A stretch of DNA of 64,000 nucleotides from Castanea sativa (taxonomy: Eukaryota > Streptophyta > Magnoliopsida > Fagales > Fagaceae): NCBI RefSeq assembly GCF_040712315.1, contig NC_134015.1, positions 44,537,464-44,601,463 of the forward strand. The letters are read 5' to 3'. Below the pieces are notes generated by a model, which worked only from the letters and a program-made list of their open reading frames with translations, had not been told where the DNA came from and did not search any database. Positions 25,301 to 37,052 of this stretch are shown one piece after another (positions within the stretch are counted from its first letter, which is position 1; each line of letters opens with the position of its first letter). The position numbers and the translations under genes were made by a program.

Positions 25301-27532
25301 CTAATCATTGGAATCACTGTAATCCTAATCACAAGGAAGGTGCATATTGTTTCTTCCTATCCATGTTTACTTGTGCTGCATGCAGTTGTGTTTTTAGAAA
25401 GCAATTGGATGGCACTTTCCTTGAAATTTGTATTTATGTTCTAATCTGGTTTTGTTATACCGAAGTAACTCCTCATCATTCTAGTCACATTGGTTTCTGA
25501 ATTTACTGAGGATATAGAATTTTCTCTGCAAATTGCTCAATAGGTTGCGATGCTGAACCAACCTACATTCTGATTTCTGAGTTGTTAGTCTGAAAGTCAT
25601 ATCAGGTCATTAATTAGGTCAGAAGAGGAATTAAACCTAGCTGCGGCTCTTGTACATAATTATATTTATTTGCTTATGTTTTTGTTATATATGAATCAGG
25701 TTCCACATGCAATGGATCTTCTTCTAGCTGAGTTCCACAGAGCCTGCATTTACACTGTTCCAAAGCATATAACATATTCAGAGGTGATGTTTATCAACTC
25801 AGAGAAGCTATTTATTGATGTTTTGTAGTGTCATGCTATGGATATTTTGTGTTTGACTTTGACCGTGCTTTAAGGAATTTGTCATGTCATGTCACATTAG
25901 TATTGCATCTAGATGAAGCCATGGGTTCAAGACCTACTGATGCATGTGTAATTATCAATAATAAAAAAATTGCATTTAGAGGAAAAGAAAAAATGAGCAC
26001 CCTTATTTATCCTTATTTTGCATGCTTGCTTGACCTATGAATGGTTGATATGGAGTAAATTACCAATAAATTATTATCTGCTAGATATTAAGTTTGAGTT
26101 TTGGAGTTTTGTTCTTCCTAATTGTCAAAATTGCAAAATTGATTGAAATTTTTGATCGAAGAGAATTTCTGGGTTCAATAATCAATGTGATTTTTACATA
26201 TGGTTTAACTACTTAAAACTCTCATCTGATTAAATGTTCCTGCTTTATAATAGACTAGAAAAGGCCTGACTGAGAGTACTGATTAAAACTGGATATAGCA
26301 GAGAACCAAATAGTGATCTGTTATCACTGCTGATCATTGATGGTCACTGTGGAATGTTGAATAGTTATGTGAATAACTTTTCATTCCATATTTCCGTTCT
26401 TTCTTTTCTTGTTATTTCCCCTGTAAACATTCTTTCCACTTAAATTTTTTTTATTGGAGTGGCAGATTTTATATTTTGAATTGAATGGTAATTAATTTTA
26501 CACACACACATGTAGTTATTTTCCCAGATCTAACATGTTGAAAATAGTCCAAGTACGGGTTGGGAGAGTTTGAATTTGGCCAAATTTATCTTAATTTTCT
26601 GAATTTTTTTTTCTAGTCTATGACCAATCCAATAAATTACCAATGTTAAAAGTTTAAATTTCTTGGCCTATTGTTTGTTGCTGCTGTTTTTGTTTATGAT
26701 TCTGCTGCTAATGCATGGAACTTTAATTATTATATTTTCTTACTACAGTCGGCATTTGAATGTGAAGAGGCTTATTATCAGGCTCTTGGATACCGAGTAA
26801 GTGATGGAAAGCTTGAGAGCACTAAGGACTATTTGACACGGTTAGCATCCTACATGGAATTGTATGGGGCTCTAATTCAGGTTTGTAACTATGATCTTAT
26901 GGTTTTGAATTTTGAGGTGTTGAAATTCTTTATTTTTAGCAATGGGAAATTTATAAAATCCCGGCTTTTTTGGCATGGTACTATTGTCCACCTTTCCTTA
27001 GTCTCTTCATTCCTGAAAGAAAAGCTTTTTACCGAGAATGATTGTTTTGGCAGACAGAAGTACAGGGTGTCCAGAACACACATGGCCTGAAAGAAGGCTG
27101 GGCATGGATTGCAAGGTTCTTAAATACTTTGCCTGCCAATAGATATACAGCGGTAGCACTGAGTGCCTTCCTGAAGGTAAGTTAATAGAGAAACATAATG
27201 CATATTTGCAAAACAATATTTGAAAGCCCTTTTAAGTCAAAAAATAAATATGTATGTTTTTACAGATGGCAGGGTTTGCTCTCTTCAGAAAATATAAATC
27301 TCAGTTCATGAAGGTACTGAGCAACATCTCGAACAACTTTCTGCAAGAATTGAAAGCATGTGAAGATCCAGGGTTAAATGCAACCATTCTGGAGATTCAA
27401 TCCTACTTGGAGGATAAGAGGTTCCTTAAGGAGCCAGTGGGAAGGGCCCTGCAAAGTTCTTTGCTTTCAACTGTTAGTATTCCAGAAGGACCAGATCCAG
27501 ATTACCACCGGTCGTCGGGTAGATATTACTAG
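13343..27532 (+). CDS. GLE1: GLE1, nuclear-pore mRNA-export factor, 15 exons, 629 aa
   Basis: GLE1 sits at the cytoplasmic face of the nuclear pore and, with inositol hexakisphosphate, activates a DEAD-box helicase (LOS4/DBP5 type) to release exported mRNA. Exons I resolve: 13343-13344, 13523-13690, 14582-14734, 14951-15065, 15512-15660, 16077-16248, 16776-16980, 17127-17218, 17454-17524, 18198-18279, 19027-19101, 25700-25783, 26749-26880, 27054-27176, 27266-27532. All introns are GT..AG and the frame is open throughout. The protein begins MGVIKLEP and has [12 protein letters not shown] near the N-terminus. Residues about 147-321 are a charged coiled coil ([14 protein letters not shown], then repeated AALEAERR). 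The Gle1-like helical domain follows ([50 protein letters not shown]). The size fits plant GLE1 (about 610 aa, from memory). Exon 8 could also start at 17109, in frame, adding six residues. Intron 11 (6.6 kb) holds a LINE. Confidence 0.93.
13700..14560 (+). repeat. Degenerate tandem repeats in GLE1 intron 2
   Basis: CTTTCACTTTTTGGATTAGA with its following TGGTTTCTGTATTT...AATTTAAGAAGCACTAG recurs about four or five times. GACTAATGCAACTCATTTGTG recurs near 14050, 14270, 14310, 14335 and 14530. Unit lengths vary (about 120-290 bp), suggesting successive partial duplications within the intron. Confidence 0.7.
19260..22701 (-). pseudogene. LINE ORF2: endonuclease and reverse transcriptase, disrupted
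   Basis: It starts [15 protein letters not shown] (22701), the Asn strand of an apurinic-type endonuclease, with LQETKMEF, an in-frame TAG at 22524-22522, then [23 protein letters not shown] and [12 protein letters not shown] at 21892 ends that part. RT follows: [58 protein letters not shown] and FANDTLIFC. The last is normally FADD, so one catalytic Asp is now Asn. The C-terminal zinc-binding part (19926-19600) has RVVFFSWTA...[15 protein letters not shown]. Several stops; inactive. Confidence 0.88.
22698..24564 (-). pseudogene. LINE ORF1 (nucleic-acid-binding protein), frameshifted
   Basis: The N-terminus [20 protein letters not shown] resembles the start of plant L1 ORF1 proteins that bind the element RNA. 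A frameshift near 24040 moves the frame into a Pro/Lys-rich linker (24049-23288), which stops. The C-terminal part (23084-22698) has [23 protein letters not shown] and ends VVPQ. Its stop TGA overlaps the ORF2 ATG as ATGA (22701-22698). Confidence 0.72.
24565..24898 (-). other. 5' untranslated region of the LINE
   Basis: Sequence between the ORF1 start and the 5' copy of the target duplication. It contains two similar GGCTACCTTGGATTAG-like stretches (reverse of 24688 and 24715) and is presumed to include the internal promoter. No motif was assigned. Confidence 0.5.
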
Positions 27533-27900
27533 TATTTATTTGTAATCTAGATGTTATCACTTGGGTCGTAGGGGGTGAAAGTTCTTTTGTAGTCACTTGT
27601 GTATGTTGTATCAGTTTCTCAAAACCAAAAAAAAAAAAAAATGTATGTTGTATCTTGTTCAGCTGTGTAACCATTGATAATGATCAGAAGGTTACAATTT
27701 TGTCAGCTCTTGTTCAGTTTGAACTTCGTAATGAGTTTCATAACATCTCTTCTCCTTTTTTATATTTTTTTATAGACAGTCTTTTTTTTTTTTTTTTTGG
27801 GCTAAGATATAGACTGTCATATTGTAACTCTATGAGGGATTCCTTCCAATGCTAATTAGGATTCTCCTTTTATTAATAAAATTTTCATGTTACTTACAAA
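27533..27900 (+). terminator. GLE1: GLE1 3' untranslated region with poly-A signal
   Basis: AATAAA at 27875-27880 lies 343 bases after the stop and is preceded by T-rich sequence (27780-27798). The cleavage site is not determined. Confidence 0.6.
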
Positions 27901-29503
27901 AATATGAAAAATATATATTGTTTAATTATTCATCAGCAACTATAATTTTTCACGCTTCCTTCTATTGTAATTAAGTTGGCGAATTTTCCTACGTTCATTC
28001 ACATGTGTAGGCCTTTTCAGAAAATTCTAAATGGTCAAATCCTATCGCCTCACTTGTTCATCCATATTGCAATTTCTCTTTCTCTTTCGATTTGGCTGAT
28101 GCCAATGATTTTGGGGTCCCAAACGTAACTTATTTATGAGTGATGCTATAGCAAAGCATTTTTCACAATAAACCTCATGACAGTTGAGTTTACCGATTTT
28201 TATTGACACCACCACTTTGCTATCCGCATTAGCATCTTGTCGCATTGACAGTTTGTGAAATCATTTGCGACTCTAGACTTTTGAAACCTTTATTTTAGGA
28301 CATGCTGAGTGCCTCACAACAGTGGGACTCTTTTCTAAACCATGTGATGGAGTAGGTCCAAGTCTTGTGCAGGATCTGATGTTCATCGAGTTATAGATAC
28401 AAAAACAGGAGCATATGCTTAAGTTTTAGAGATGATAGTAGTCACATTACCTTAATTTCCTCTAATTAGACGTCAAAAAAGGGCATCCTACGTTTTGCTA
28501 ATCATGCATCAAAAGTTACAAGTCATCTTTCTCTTGTTGTACAGGCTTATTCCAAACATTTCTGAATATGAGGGAGCTGTGTCATCAATGCCTTCACTAT
28601 CATACTGCAACCACCTATTGTAAGTAACACGCATGGAATTATCACACACCGAAAAGCAGAGATGCCAATATCCAAAAACTCAAATATTGTCTTTACAATC
28701 CTGAACTGAAATTCATGTACATCAAAATTAAATCAAATCACGAACGAATCCTGCTATCACACTGGATCTTAGTTTTACATTCCTCGCTAGTATACATGCT
28801 TACAACTAAAATATAAAAAACAAAGACGGAAACGAAATCATCTTACCAAAAACGGAGAAAAAGAATAATAAAAAAAAAAAATGAACTGTGCCTAACTCGT
28901 TCTATCAACAGGCCTAACAGGAAAATCATATCCTCATCTGTTACCGTTCTTCATTAAGCAGTTTCTGTATAAAGCAGTAAGCAGAAGATTCAATCGAAAA
29001 GAGACTCAGATGGCCAGTTTTGCAAATGACCTTTGGGAAATTCCTCTTTTGCCATCAAGATAACTCCACTTATCTTGATCTCACGCTAAGAGTAATGCAA
29101 TACTTTCACATCAGATTGTGTCTTAGCCCAATGAATGCACCTGCCAAGATATAGGGCACCATGCACATCGCAAAATTGGACATAATTTTCAATCTGTTTG
29201 GACGAAAGTTCCCCCAACCAAGTACATCGTATCTCAAAAGACTATTCACTTGTACTTTTAGTCATATTATCAACTTCATCATGTGACTTGTTTGAATGAT
29301 TTAATGAATCGCGAGATTTAAAACACATGGATGATCTTCTGAACTGCCATGTAATTCCTCCAACCTGGTTTGGAGAAAACTTTTTATGTTGATAAAGACG
29401 CTCTTCAACAGCTAAGCTTTGTTGTGTCTAATGCACAATTGTTGCCTTATCAAACTAAACACATGAGAGAAGAAATAGACTCAGAGACGTGCAGAAAAGC
29501 TGA
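27901..29503. other. Intergenic region between convergent GLE1 and RGLG, with RGLG 3' UTR
   Basis: The part next to 29503 must include the RGLG 3' untranslated region, but no unambiguous poly-A signal on the minus strand was found. No other gene is supported. A short ORF at 28042-28245 on the minus strand has a CHEVYCEKC-like stretch but no full domain. Confidence 0.5.
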
Positions 29504-31152
29504 TTAGTAGAGCCTTATTCTAGTCTCGATTGCACGCCGGCAAATCGGGCACACTTCAAGGTCTTCCCCACACTCACAACAAGTCTGCCATATAAAAGTG
29601 AAAGGAAACTATTAAAAACAGAGAGAGAGAAAATCTATTATGTAAATATGGTTCTTTGATTTAACCTCCGAGTTCCTATAAAACAGCAAAGGAATGCAGT
29701 GTAGTTTACCTGATGTCCACACCCAAAGGCCATGTTCTTTGCATTAGTAAGACAAATGGGGCAAACCTGTATAAGTTCACCACAAATAGATTAGTAATCT
29801 TGGTGTTGGTGGTGATGACAAAAATACTAAAGCACAACAGCAACTGTTATCTATTTCCTTGATAACCATGCAAGGAAGGAATACTTAATGAAAACAAAGC
29901 ATTTTACTTTTTGGAGAACACTCAAAAATACCTGATTGTCATATTGAGAACTTGATGATGGAGCTGTTTCAACTGGTGTATCATATCCAGTATAAGGAGG
30001 ATCATACCCGCTATATGGATGTGCACGCTGCTGAAAACTATTTGAACGCTGCTGAAAACTGTTTGTGCGCTGCTGAAAGCTGCTTGTACGCTGAGTTTTC
30101 AAGTTGCTGTTAGAATTTACACCATAAAGAGGTGGAGGAAGAGGAACCCTCTCTGGAGAATTTCCCCTCTGTCTACTGCTTTAACAATGGGAAAAAGTGA
30201 ATGTTAATTTCTACATAACTGTGCATAAAAACTGGACCTGAAAAACCTTAAATATTAAAATCCAAACATTACCCTAATAAACCAAGCTCAATAGTTGCTT
30301 TATATTGAGAAGGTATTTCCATTAAGGCTGCAAGAGCGAATTCAGTCTCTTTTCTAGAAGGATCAACATTCTTTGACATGATTTCCGTGAAATTGACGAA
30401 CTAGATGCACAAATAAAAGCACGCCTTTCCAATTAAGTACATATTCAAGGACTTGACATCAAAATCTCGGTAACTAAATCAGCAATCATTGCTTACCTGG
30501 AAATTATCAAAGGCTCGAGCAGGGATGTTATCATCAAATTCCCTCATCATGTCCCAAGGCCCATCTCCGACCCCCACCAAAATTATTGACAAAGGATACT
30601 CACTGCAATTAAATTATCATATGAGAAATGCAGGTTGGCAACCATCAGTACTGAGTTGTCAAATATTTACCTTGCTTGAACAATTGCATTTATCGTCTTT
30701 TGTTCTTGTGGGCTGAGCTGGCCACGCTGAGTATCAACACTTCTTGTTACCTAAAAGAGCAAGCAGTTCTGTGAGGCACAAGTCCTAATATTGATATTAT
30801 TATAGAGGAATCCTCACACTAAAATAAACTTGTTCAGCTTTAGCAAAGCAAGACACATGTTTTTGCTTGGGACAGAAATAAGGATATAGTAGTCAGATAA
30901 CCTCATATCTGAACTGCACAGAAAGCTAAATTTCATTTTGGACCACCCAAAAAAAAAAAAAACTGAATTTGAGGTGAATTACCTGCCCATCAGCAATTAT
31001 CACCAAAACATGGTACTGGCCACTACTTTGCTCGACAGTTGTAATGGCCATCTCAATAATTGGAGCAAAAGATGTTGGCCCTGCCATCAAGTGAAAAAAT
31101 AGTAAGAAGGTGCACTAAAAACCTATTGGTTGAATTTCAAGAATGCTGAATA

Positions 31153-31203
<51 letters not shown>

Positions 31204-32831
31204 TCATTGGGATGAACAGATGCAGCACCTGCGAGTCGAAGGTTAGGGACAATTTCTTTGTATTGCAACAGCACTTCCTCAAATCCATTGCAGGCACTCT
31301 CGTCTGGATAGAAACTGAAGACATCTATATCATGCGTTGATGCTGCCAAAATATGTACAGACAATTAACATCATTATAGTCCAAACATTATATCAAGATA
31401 AAAAGAATGTTCAAGACCATGCTTCAAATGAAATTACCATCTCCAAATCCATAACAGGGAATTAAGTTATCCTCATCGAAAGCAGATAAAGTTTTTCCAA
31501 TAATTGATATTGCTTGTTCATAGGGATTTTGACCATTTCCAATGTGATGTAAGCTTCGTCGGTTGAATGACCTGGCACCTAAATTATGAAGAAAGATAAG
31601 CACACTGCATACCAAGATATACAACTTAGAAGCATTGAGATGAGGTTGAACCTGTCCACTCGTTACTCTTTGTGAAATCAATACCAACAATTAGATTAGA
31701 AGACTCCAGGCCAGCATTTGCAAGAGCAGCAGTAACCTGCAGTCAATTATTCTCATTAATCACCAAGAGGATGAAAACTTTGTGAATCATTTGGCAATCA
31801 AGACGTTCTAAAGTAGGCATGGACATGTATCAATGATGCAATCAGAGCTCGAGCCAGAGGTAAACAAGCAAGACAAGGAAAGAATGAAAGGTACCAACAA
31901 ATAAAAGAGCTACACCACCAAGTGCATAAAATGATACATTATTTGGTTATCATGCATATTTTACTACTGGCAATTAGAGCTGGCTCTTATTGAAGAGACA
32001 AGCCTAATCTAAATTTTTTTCTCAGAACAAGGCCAGCTCCTAGTTAAAATAGTCATAGCTGATTATTTACCAGAATTTTTCAATATTGATTTGTTGATAC
32101 AAGAGGCATGCAACTGCTCAAACAATTGATATTATAGTCGCATTTGTCCTAATTTTGAAGATCTGAAGGAAGCAATTATAGGAGCTCTAGGAAATTTTTT
32201 TTTTATTTTTTTTATTTTTCACCTCTCAACAGCATAATCAAATGCAAGTAGTGCCAAAAGCAAATGGTAATAATATTTCAAGGAATAGAGCATGGAAACC
32301 TCATCCGACTGAAGAAACTACAGATATCAGTTGTTGACTTCAGAAATAAATGACAGGTTTCAAAGCTATCGGCCAAAATATAACTTTCCAGCTTAATATG
32401 AGTACAAAACTCGAAAAGCCAAGGGTTACTTTTACAACTCCCTAACTTTAAGGCAGGGGCTGATAAAATCAAGCAGCCAGAGGTTTACCATTGTTAAAAT
32501 GCTATGAGAGTACAATCACTTATCATAGCTAGAGAGAGAGAGAGAGACGGAAAAATTATCTTATGAGACTGGCTTATACAGTGCGCCCCTCATAATATAT
32601 GAGTCCCGCAGATTTGTAGGGCCTACCAAAGGTATGAAAGACGCTGTATAAACCGCCTCACAAGATACTCTCTCAAAAGCCTCTTAGCCATGGAACTATA
32701 GTTGATACAGGGAAAGATATAATTGGGGAGAACAAATGGGAAAAGTACTTAATATTGAGCGAAGAACAAATTTCAAAAGAGTAAACACTCTTCTTCTTCC
32801 TCCATCCACCCCCCGCCCCCCCCCCACTCCA

Positions 32832-32868
<37 letters not shown>

Positions 32869-33862
32869 CTTGGATCTATAAATTCATGTCAGAAATACAA
32901 TAGAAGAGGTAAGTTAATGTTATTAAATCTTTGAGAGAGAAGATTTGAACATCCAGAGATTTAATGAATCTCAGATGGGAATTGTTGAACACATATCAGA
33001 ATCAAAGATTTTAATCATTTTTCCCAAAAGAGAAATAGTTTAAAACATAAACCTGAGGATATACATGTCTCTTATACTCTCCCAAGATTTCAATCCTTCA
33101 ATTAATTGGAGGAAAAAAAACACAAATAAATGAATAACAGAAGCGTATTTTTTTCCTTTCCTCTCATTTTTAATTCTCATTCCCACAAAGTTTCAAATGA
33201 GAATTGAAAGCACTCTTATTATGGTCCGTTAACAAACCTTTAAATATCTCGGAATATGCTTATGTTGACAAACTGAGAGGCCAACAAGGCTTTAGTTGTC
33301 ACCTCTAGTTCAAACACAATATATTCGACTTGTTTGACCGTGCTTAAAAATCTTTGGATCAAACATGCACATACCAATATATAGATAACACATGTAAAAT
33401 TTTCTGGAAACTTCTTCTCCTTTTATGTTTCAAGATTGTAAAGTGCATAGGCAATTTGTATTAGTCCCAAAATTCCATACAAGACACCAAAAAAAAAAAG
33501 AAAAAGAAAAAAAGATGGTCTTTGAAGTAGTAGAGAAAATCACAAACACAAATACTGCATATGGGTCTAACCTCATCTAAGGACCTGTAGTTATCAGCAA
33601 TCCTCGAGTATTTTCTATCCAATTTTCTGTGCGGTTGTGCCACTGGTATCTCTGACCCATAATTAAAAGATGCTTGGGATCCATAACTAGAAGATGGCGG
33701 TGGTGGCCCATGTTGATGCTGTGGCGTATAACTATATGAACTCGGCTGATGATATGGGGTTTGTGGAGGATACCCATATTGTTGATTATATGTTGAAGAA
33801 CTCCCAGACCCATATGATGGAATCTCTCTCCTACCTGACCCTTTTGAACTTTTACTACCCAT
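29504..33862 (-). CDS. RGLG: RGLG-type E3 ubiquitin ligase (vWA/copine and RING), 11 exons, 474 aa
   Basis: RGLG proteins attach ubiquitin (RGLG2 also Lys63-linked chains) and act in hormone and drought responses at membranes and in the nucleus. Exons in transcript order: 33862-33572, 31736-31652, 31578-31438, 31342-31229, 31080-30983, 30750-30671, 30602-30497, 30400-30273, 30175-29932, 29766-29710, 29584-29504, all GT..AG with a continuous frame. The N-terminus MGSKSSKG fits a Gly2 myristoylation signal. Residues 20-80 are Tyr/Gln/Pro-rich. The vWA domain starts at about residue 112 with MIDAS motif D117-F-T119-K-S121. The RING is C431, C434, C445, H447, C450, C453, C460, C463 (CPIC..GCGHQ.CCEC..CPIC). 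Residues near 375-395 hold three SFQQR repeats. Length matches RGLG1/2 (about 470-490 aa, from memory); which paralogue is not decided. Exon 9 could start at 30178, adding one residue. Confidence 0.95.
31156..31201. repeat. (AT)n microsatellite in an RGLG intron
   Basis: About 22 uninterrupted AT units inside the intron between exons 4 and 5, only about 25 bp from the exon 4 donor site. Confidence 0.95.
31737..33571 (-). other. RGLG: Large first intron of RGLG
   Basis: 1,835 bp between exons 1 and 2. It contains (GA)n near 32530, a C-rich stretch at 32809-32825, poly-A of about 32 at 32832-32863, and AT-rich sequence. No inserted element with clean ends was seen. Confidence 0.7.
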
Positions 33863-34260
33863 CTTCAAAAAACTATCACAAGCACAAACTTAGATTCAAT
33901 CTATTTATTGTTCATTTGCCAAAACTCCTTGTCCTTCAAGACTCAAGGTCAACAACCTCGTTTACAAGCAAAATACAAATACTTGGCAACTTCTGAATCT
34001 TGGTATATTCAAAGAGGACAGAAACAACTGGACACAACAAGTGTCTTGCAAATAGAATGAGAACAAAAGTGAAAAAGGATAATGAATTTTCTAACCACTA
34101 ATATAGAACAAAGACCAAAACCGTCGGCGAAACACGACCGAGTCTAAAAACGCCGCCGACAATGGACGAAACCCATGTCGTAGAACATTTCACTTCGTGA
34201 ATTTTCAGGTAAGTTACATGAACAGCGAAGAATAATCACAACTTGGGTTCTCAATATTAT
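33863..34260 (-). promoter_or_regulatory. RGLG: RGLG 5' leader and upstream region
   Basis: Upstream of the ATG there is AT-rich sequence, then a GC-richer stretch at 34118-34200 (CGTCGGCGAAACACGACCG, CGCCGCCGAC on +) that could be a 5' UTR exon or proximal promoter. No TATA box is assigned. Confidence 0.35.
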
Positions 34261-35762
34261 CTATTATTATAGATAACGTGCACGAGAGAGAGACTAGTAA
34301 CATTATGATTTCTACATTTTTTTTTTTTCTCATTTTTTTTGAGTTAATCATTTCTACAATTTAATCAATTTTTAAACGAAAATTGAGGCTGTAACTTGCA
34401 TCTAGAATGTACTAAAACTATATATTATATCATTATCATAGGCCTAGACTCACGGGCAAGTAATTATTATTATTTTTTTATATTATATAATCACAAGCAA
34501 GTTTAAATTGACAACTGGGCAAGCTATTATATAGTCTTTATAGTCAACTACAACTTTTTCCATCCACCTTTCTAAATTTCCAATACAATTTGCTTGAACT
34601 TTTAGTGGAATTTTAAAGATAAATAACCTTTATAATAATATAAATTATTATTATCACCCATGCTAATCTTAATCTAGTGGATCTCTAGAATCTTGATCCT
34701 AGAGTGCATTATACATTTCGCAAAATTATTATTGACTTTAATTATTATGTTTAAAACTCAAAACATTGACCCAAAATGCAAGGGCCATTACCCTCATTTG
34801 TAATGAAAGTTAATTATTAAAAAATCCTTGTATTTCTATTTTTTTTTTTCATTGTGATAAACAATTTTTTTTAATTTTTAAAAATACTAAATATCTTTAA
34901 CACACACAAGAAGAGAAGAGAAAATCTTAAAGGAATTTACAGTAGTGTCTATCCAAAAGGACCTCATTGTGATAAACTCTTAATTATATGTTATGAGGGC
35001 ATTTAATTCGTTGTAATGCATCCTTGATATGATGCACATTACAATAATGTGACATTAAAATTTATTTTTTTATTTTATTTTTTCTAACATTACTATAATT
35101 TAAGATTATAAAATATATCACATCATCTTAATCTCATCACATTTCTAACCAATGTAATGTTGTATTCTTGTATTGAGATTACATTAAAATAAGATTACAA
35201 AAATCAAATGTAATGTTACAACGTAATATAACATCACGGTAAACCAAACAGCCTCTATAGAAGTTTTAATGTAACCCAATTAACAACTTTTAATGTTTCC
35301 TATAGAAGTTTCTAGGATTCAAATTTTTCTCTCCCAACTATTGGATTATAAAATTTAAAAAAATATTTAAAAAAAACCTCTTAAATCACAATTATGCCGA
35401 TTTGGTATTCCATTTTAATTAAAATCGTACATTTTCATAATATAATTTTTCTATATTGCACTTCTTTTTTTGGTAAATATAGCTTTTTCAAATAATTAAT
35501 TTTCAAAAAATAATAATAAATTGTACCAAATGAGCTGTCCATACACCTCTTATGATTGAGTTAAGAATTGCCATTTTAATGGTCCCACCACTATTTGTTT
35601 GTTTGCAGATTATAATGTTGGTTTTTTTTTTTTTTTTTGGTTAAAGGGAAACAGATACAAAACGTTATCTCACATAACGTTGTTTATAAATGATAAGAAT
35701 GAGTTTTTAAAAGAATAAGAGCATCTTTTATAATAATTCAATCCCATCACATCGCAAATTAT
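34261..35762. other. Gene-free AT-rich DNA
   Basis: No ORF with coding character. The part 34970-35260 has TGTAATG/CATTACA motifs in both orientations (for example ATTACAATAATGTGACATTA and AATGTAATGTTACA) and may be a decayed MITE, but ends and duplications are not clear. Confidence 0.4.
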
Positions 35763-36022
35763 GAGCGATGAAAGGTTTTTTTTTTTTTTTTTTGGTTAAC
35801 AAAAAATGGGGGCCTTTATGGCTAAATTACTCCCCCGGGCAGGGCGCCGGTCTGACTTAAGCTCCAGCCGTTCTCACCAAACTGTGTGGAGAGTCAACCC
35901 CACCAAGGATGCCCACCAACAATTGACTATGGAGGTGATTCAAACCCAAACCTGACAAGCAGGGCCACGAACTCCTTACCATTGAACCAACCAACGTGTT
36001 GGCTAGCGAGCGATGGAAGGTT
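35763..36022 (-). mobile_element. tRNA-derived SINE with 15-bp target duplication
   Basis: On the minus strand the head reads TTCAATGGTAAGGAGTTCG (box A-like) and GGTTTGAATCACC (box B-like), then a body and a poly-A tail (poly-T at about 35778-35793 on +). The flanks GAGCGATGAAAGGTT (35763-35777) and GAGCGATGGAAGGTT (36008-36022) differ by one base. About 230 bp, non-coding, presumed made by RNA polymerase III and moved by a LINE. Confidence 0.85.
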
Positions 36023-36215
36023 AGTAATACCATAATGGTTCGATATCGACATCTCATACCTTTGTCATGTCATATAAATAAATATGAACAAAATTACAAG
36101 AAAAAAAAACAAAAGAAAAAAGAAGAGGTGTCCCTATAAAAGCAAAAATATCTTGTGAGATTTATATAATACGTCTACTTCATACTAGATGCTTTCTCAA
36201 CACTCATGGAATACA

Positions 36216-36541
36216 TAGAATGTGTTTGGATGCACGTTGCATTTACTACGCTTGCGTTCCTGCATTTCACCTTCTTTCTTTATTTTTTTGCTGCAACACA
36301 CGTTTCAAGGGGACAAACGGCTACTGTTTATGAACAGTAATCATATATTTCTGACTTTTCAGCCACTTTTCTTCTGTGAACAGTGCATTCGTACACTGTT
36401 CACGAACCTACAAACTTCATTTTCAGCCAATTTTTTTATTAAAAATGGGTTTCATAATATTATTCACACATTTAAAAATTATTTTACTACAGTGTTTTCA
36501 GTTTTCAGTTTTCAGCAATAAGTTTTATCTAAACAGACCCA
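36216..36541 (+). mobile_element. MITE of the TGTTTGGAT/ATCTAAAC family, copy 1
   Basis: It begins TGTGTTTGGATGCACG and ends AAGTTTTATCTAAACAGACC. The right half carries TTCACACATTTAAAAATTATTTTA then TACAGTGTTTTCAGTTTTCAG, shared with 60190-60300 and inverted at 44710-44790. Non-coding. Confidence 0.7.
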
Positions 36542-37052
36542 TATATTGTGACTTGTGAGATCGCCATATATATACTTTTCTCCCTGTTCATAATAAAAAA
36601 TAAAAAATAAAAACTTTTCTCCCCTATGATAATTTTTCCTATGCAGTAGAATTTCTTTAAAGTCATGGTTTGGTAAGGTTTGGTAATTAGGGCTTCTACT
36701 GTCCTATAGTCCTACGTGAATATCTGATTTTCAAATGATTTTTTTGGAGAAATCGTGGAAGCAATATGTCAATTTGGCCATAATTGGATGATAAAAAGTC
36801 TTGAGTCTAAAACACTAAAGTATTATGGGTAACTTCTCAGCAAATGCTAAAAGGAAAGAAAAGAGATTGTGACTAGAGGATTAGAAATGGTCATAACTCA
36901 CTAGGAGCGTGATAATGGCATTTGCCCAAATAATTTGGAAGATATGTGGATTCTTTAATAGCCGACATCGACAACTCAACATTACGGATCCACACTGTTC
37001 AAAAGTTTACAAACTCCTTTTATTGATTTTTATTTGAGCGGATGATTGATAT
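36542..37052. other. Gene-free stretch; contains a dispersed repeat related to 54.9 and 57.1 kb
   Basis: Around 36663-36810 the sequence (AGTCATGGTTTGGTAAGG, CAAATGATTTTTTTGGAGA, TGTCAATTTGGCC) follows the same order as 54950-55110 (AAGTCATGGTTACGTAAGG, CAAATGATTTTTGGAGA, TGTCAATTCGAAC). No gene is seen. Confidence 0.4.

Noticed and set aside
28042..28245. Short minus-strand ORF with CHEVYCEKC, RING-like
   Set aside because: Too few zinc ligands, no flanking exons found, and it lies in the convergent intergenic region.
34970..35260. Possible MITE with TGTAATG/CATTACA words
   Set aside because: Ends could not be paired and no duplication was found; AT-rich background explains much of it.
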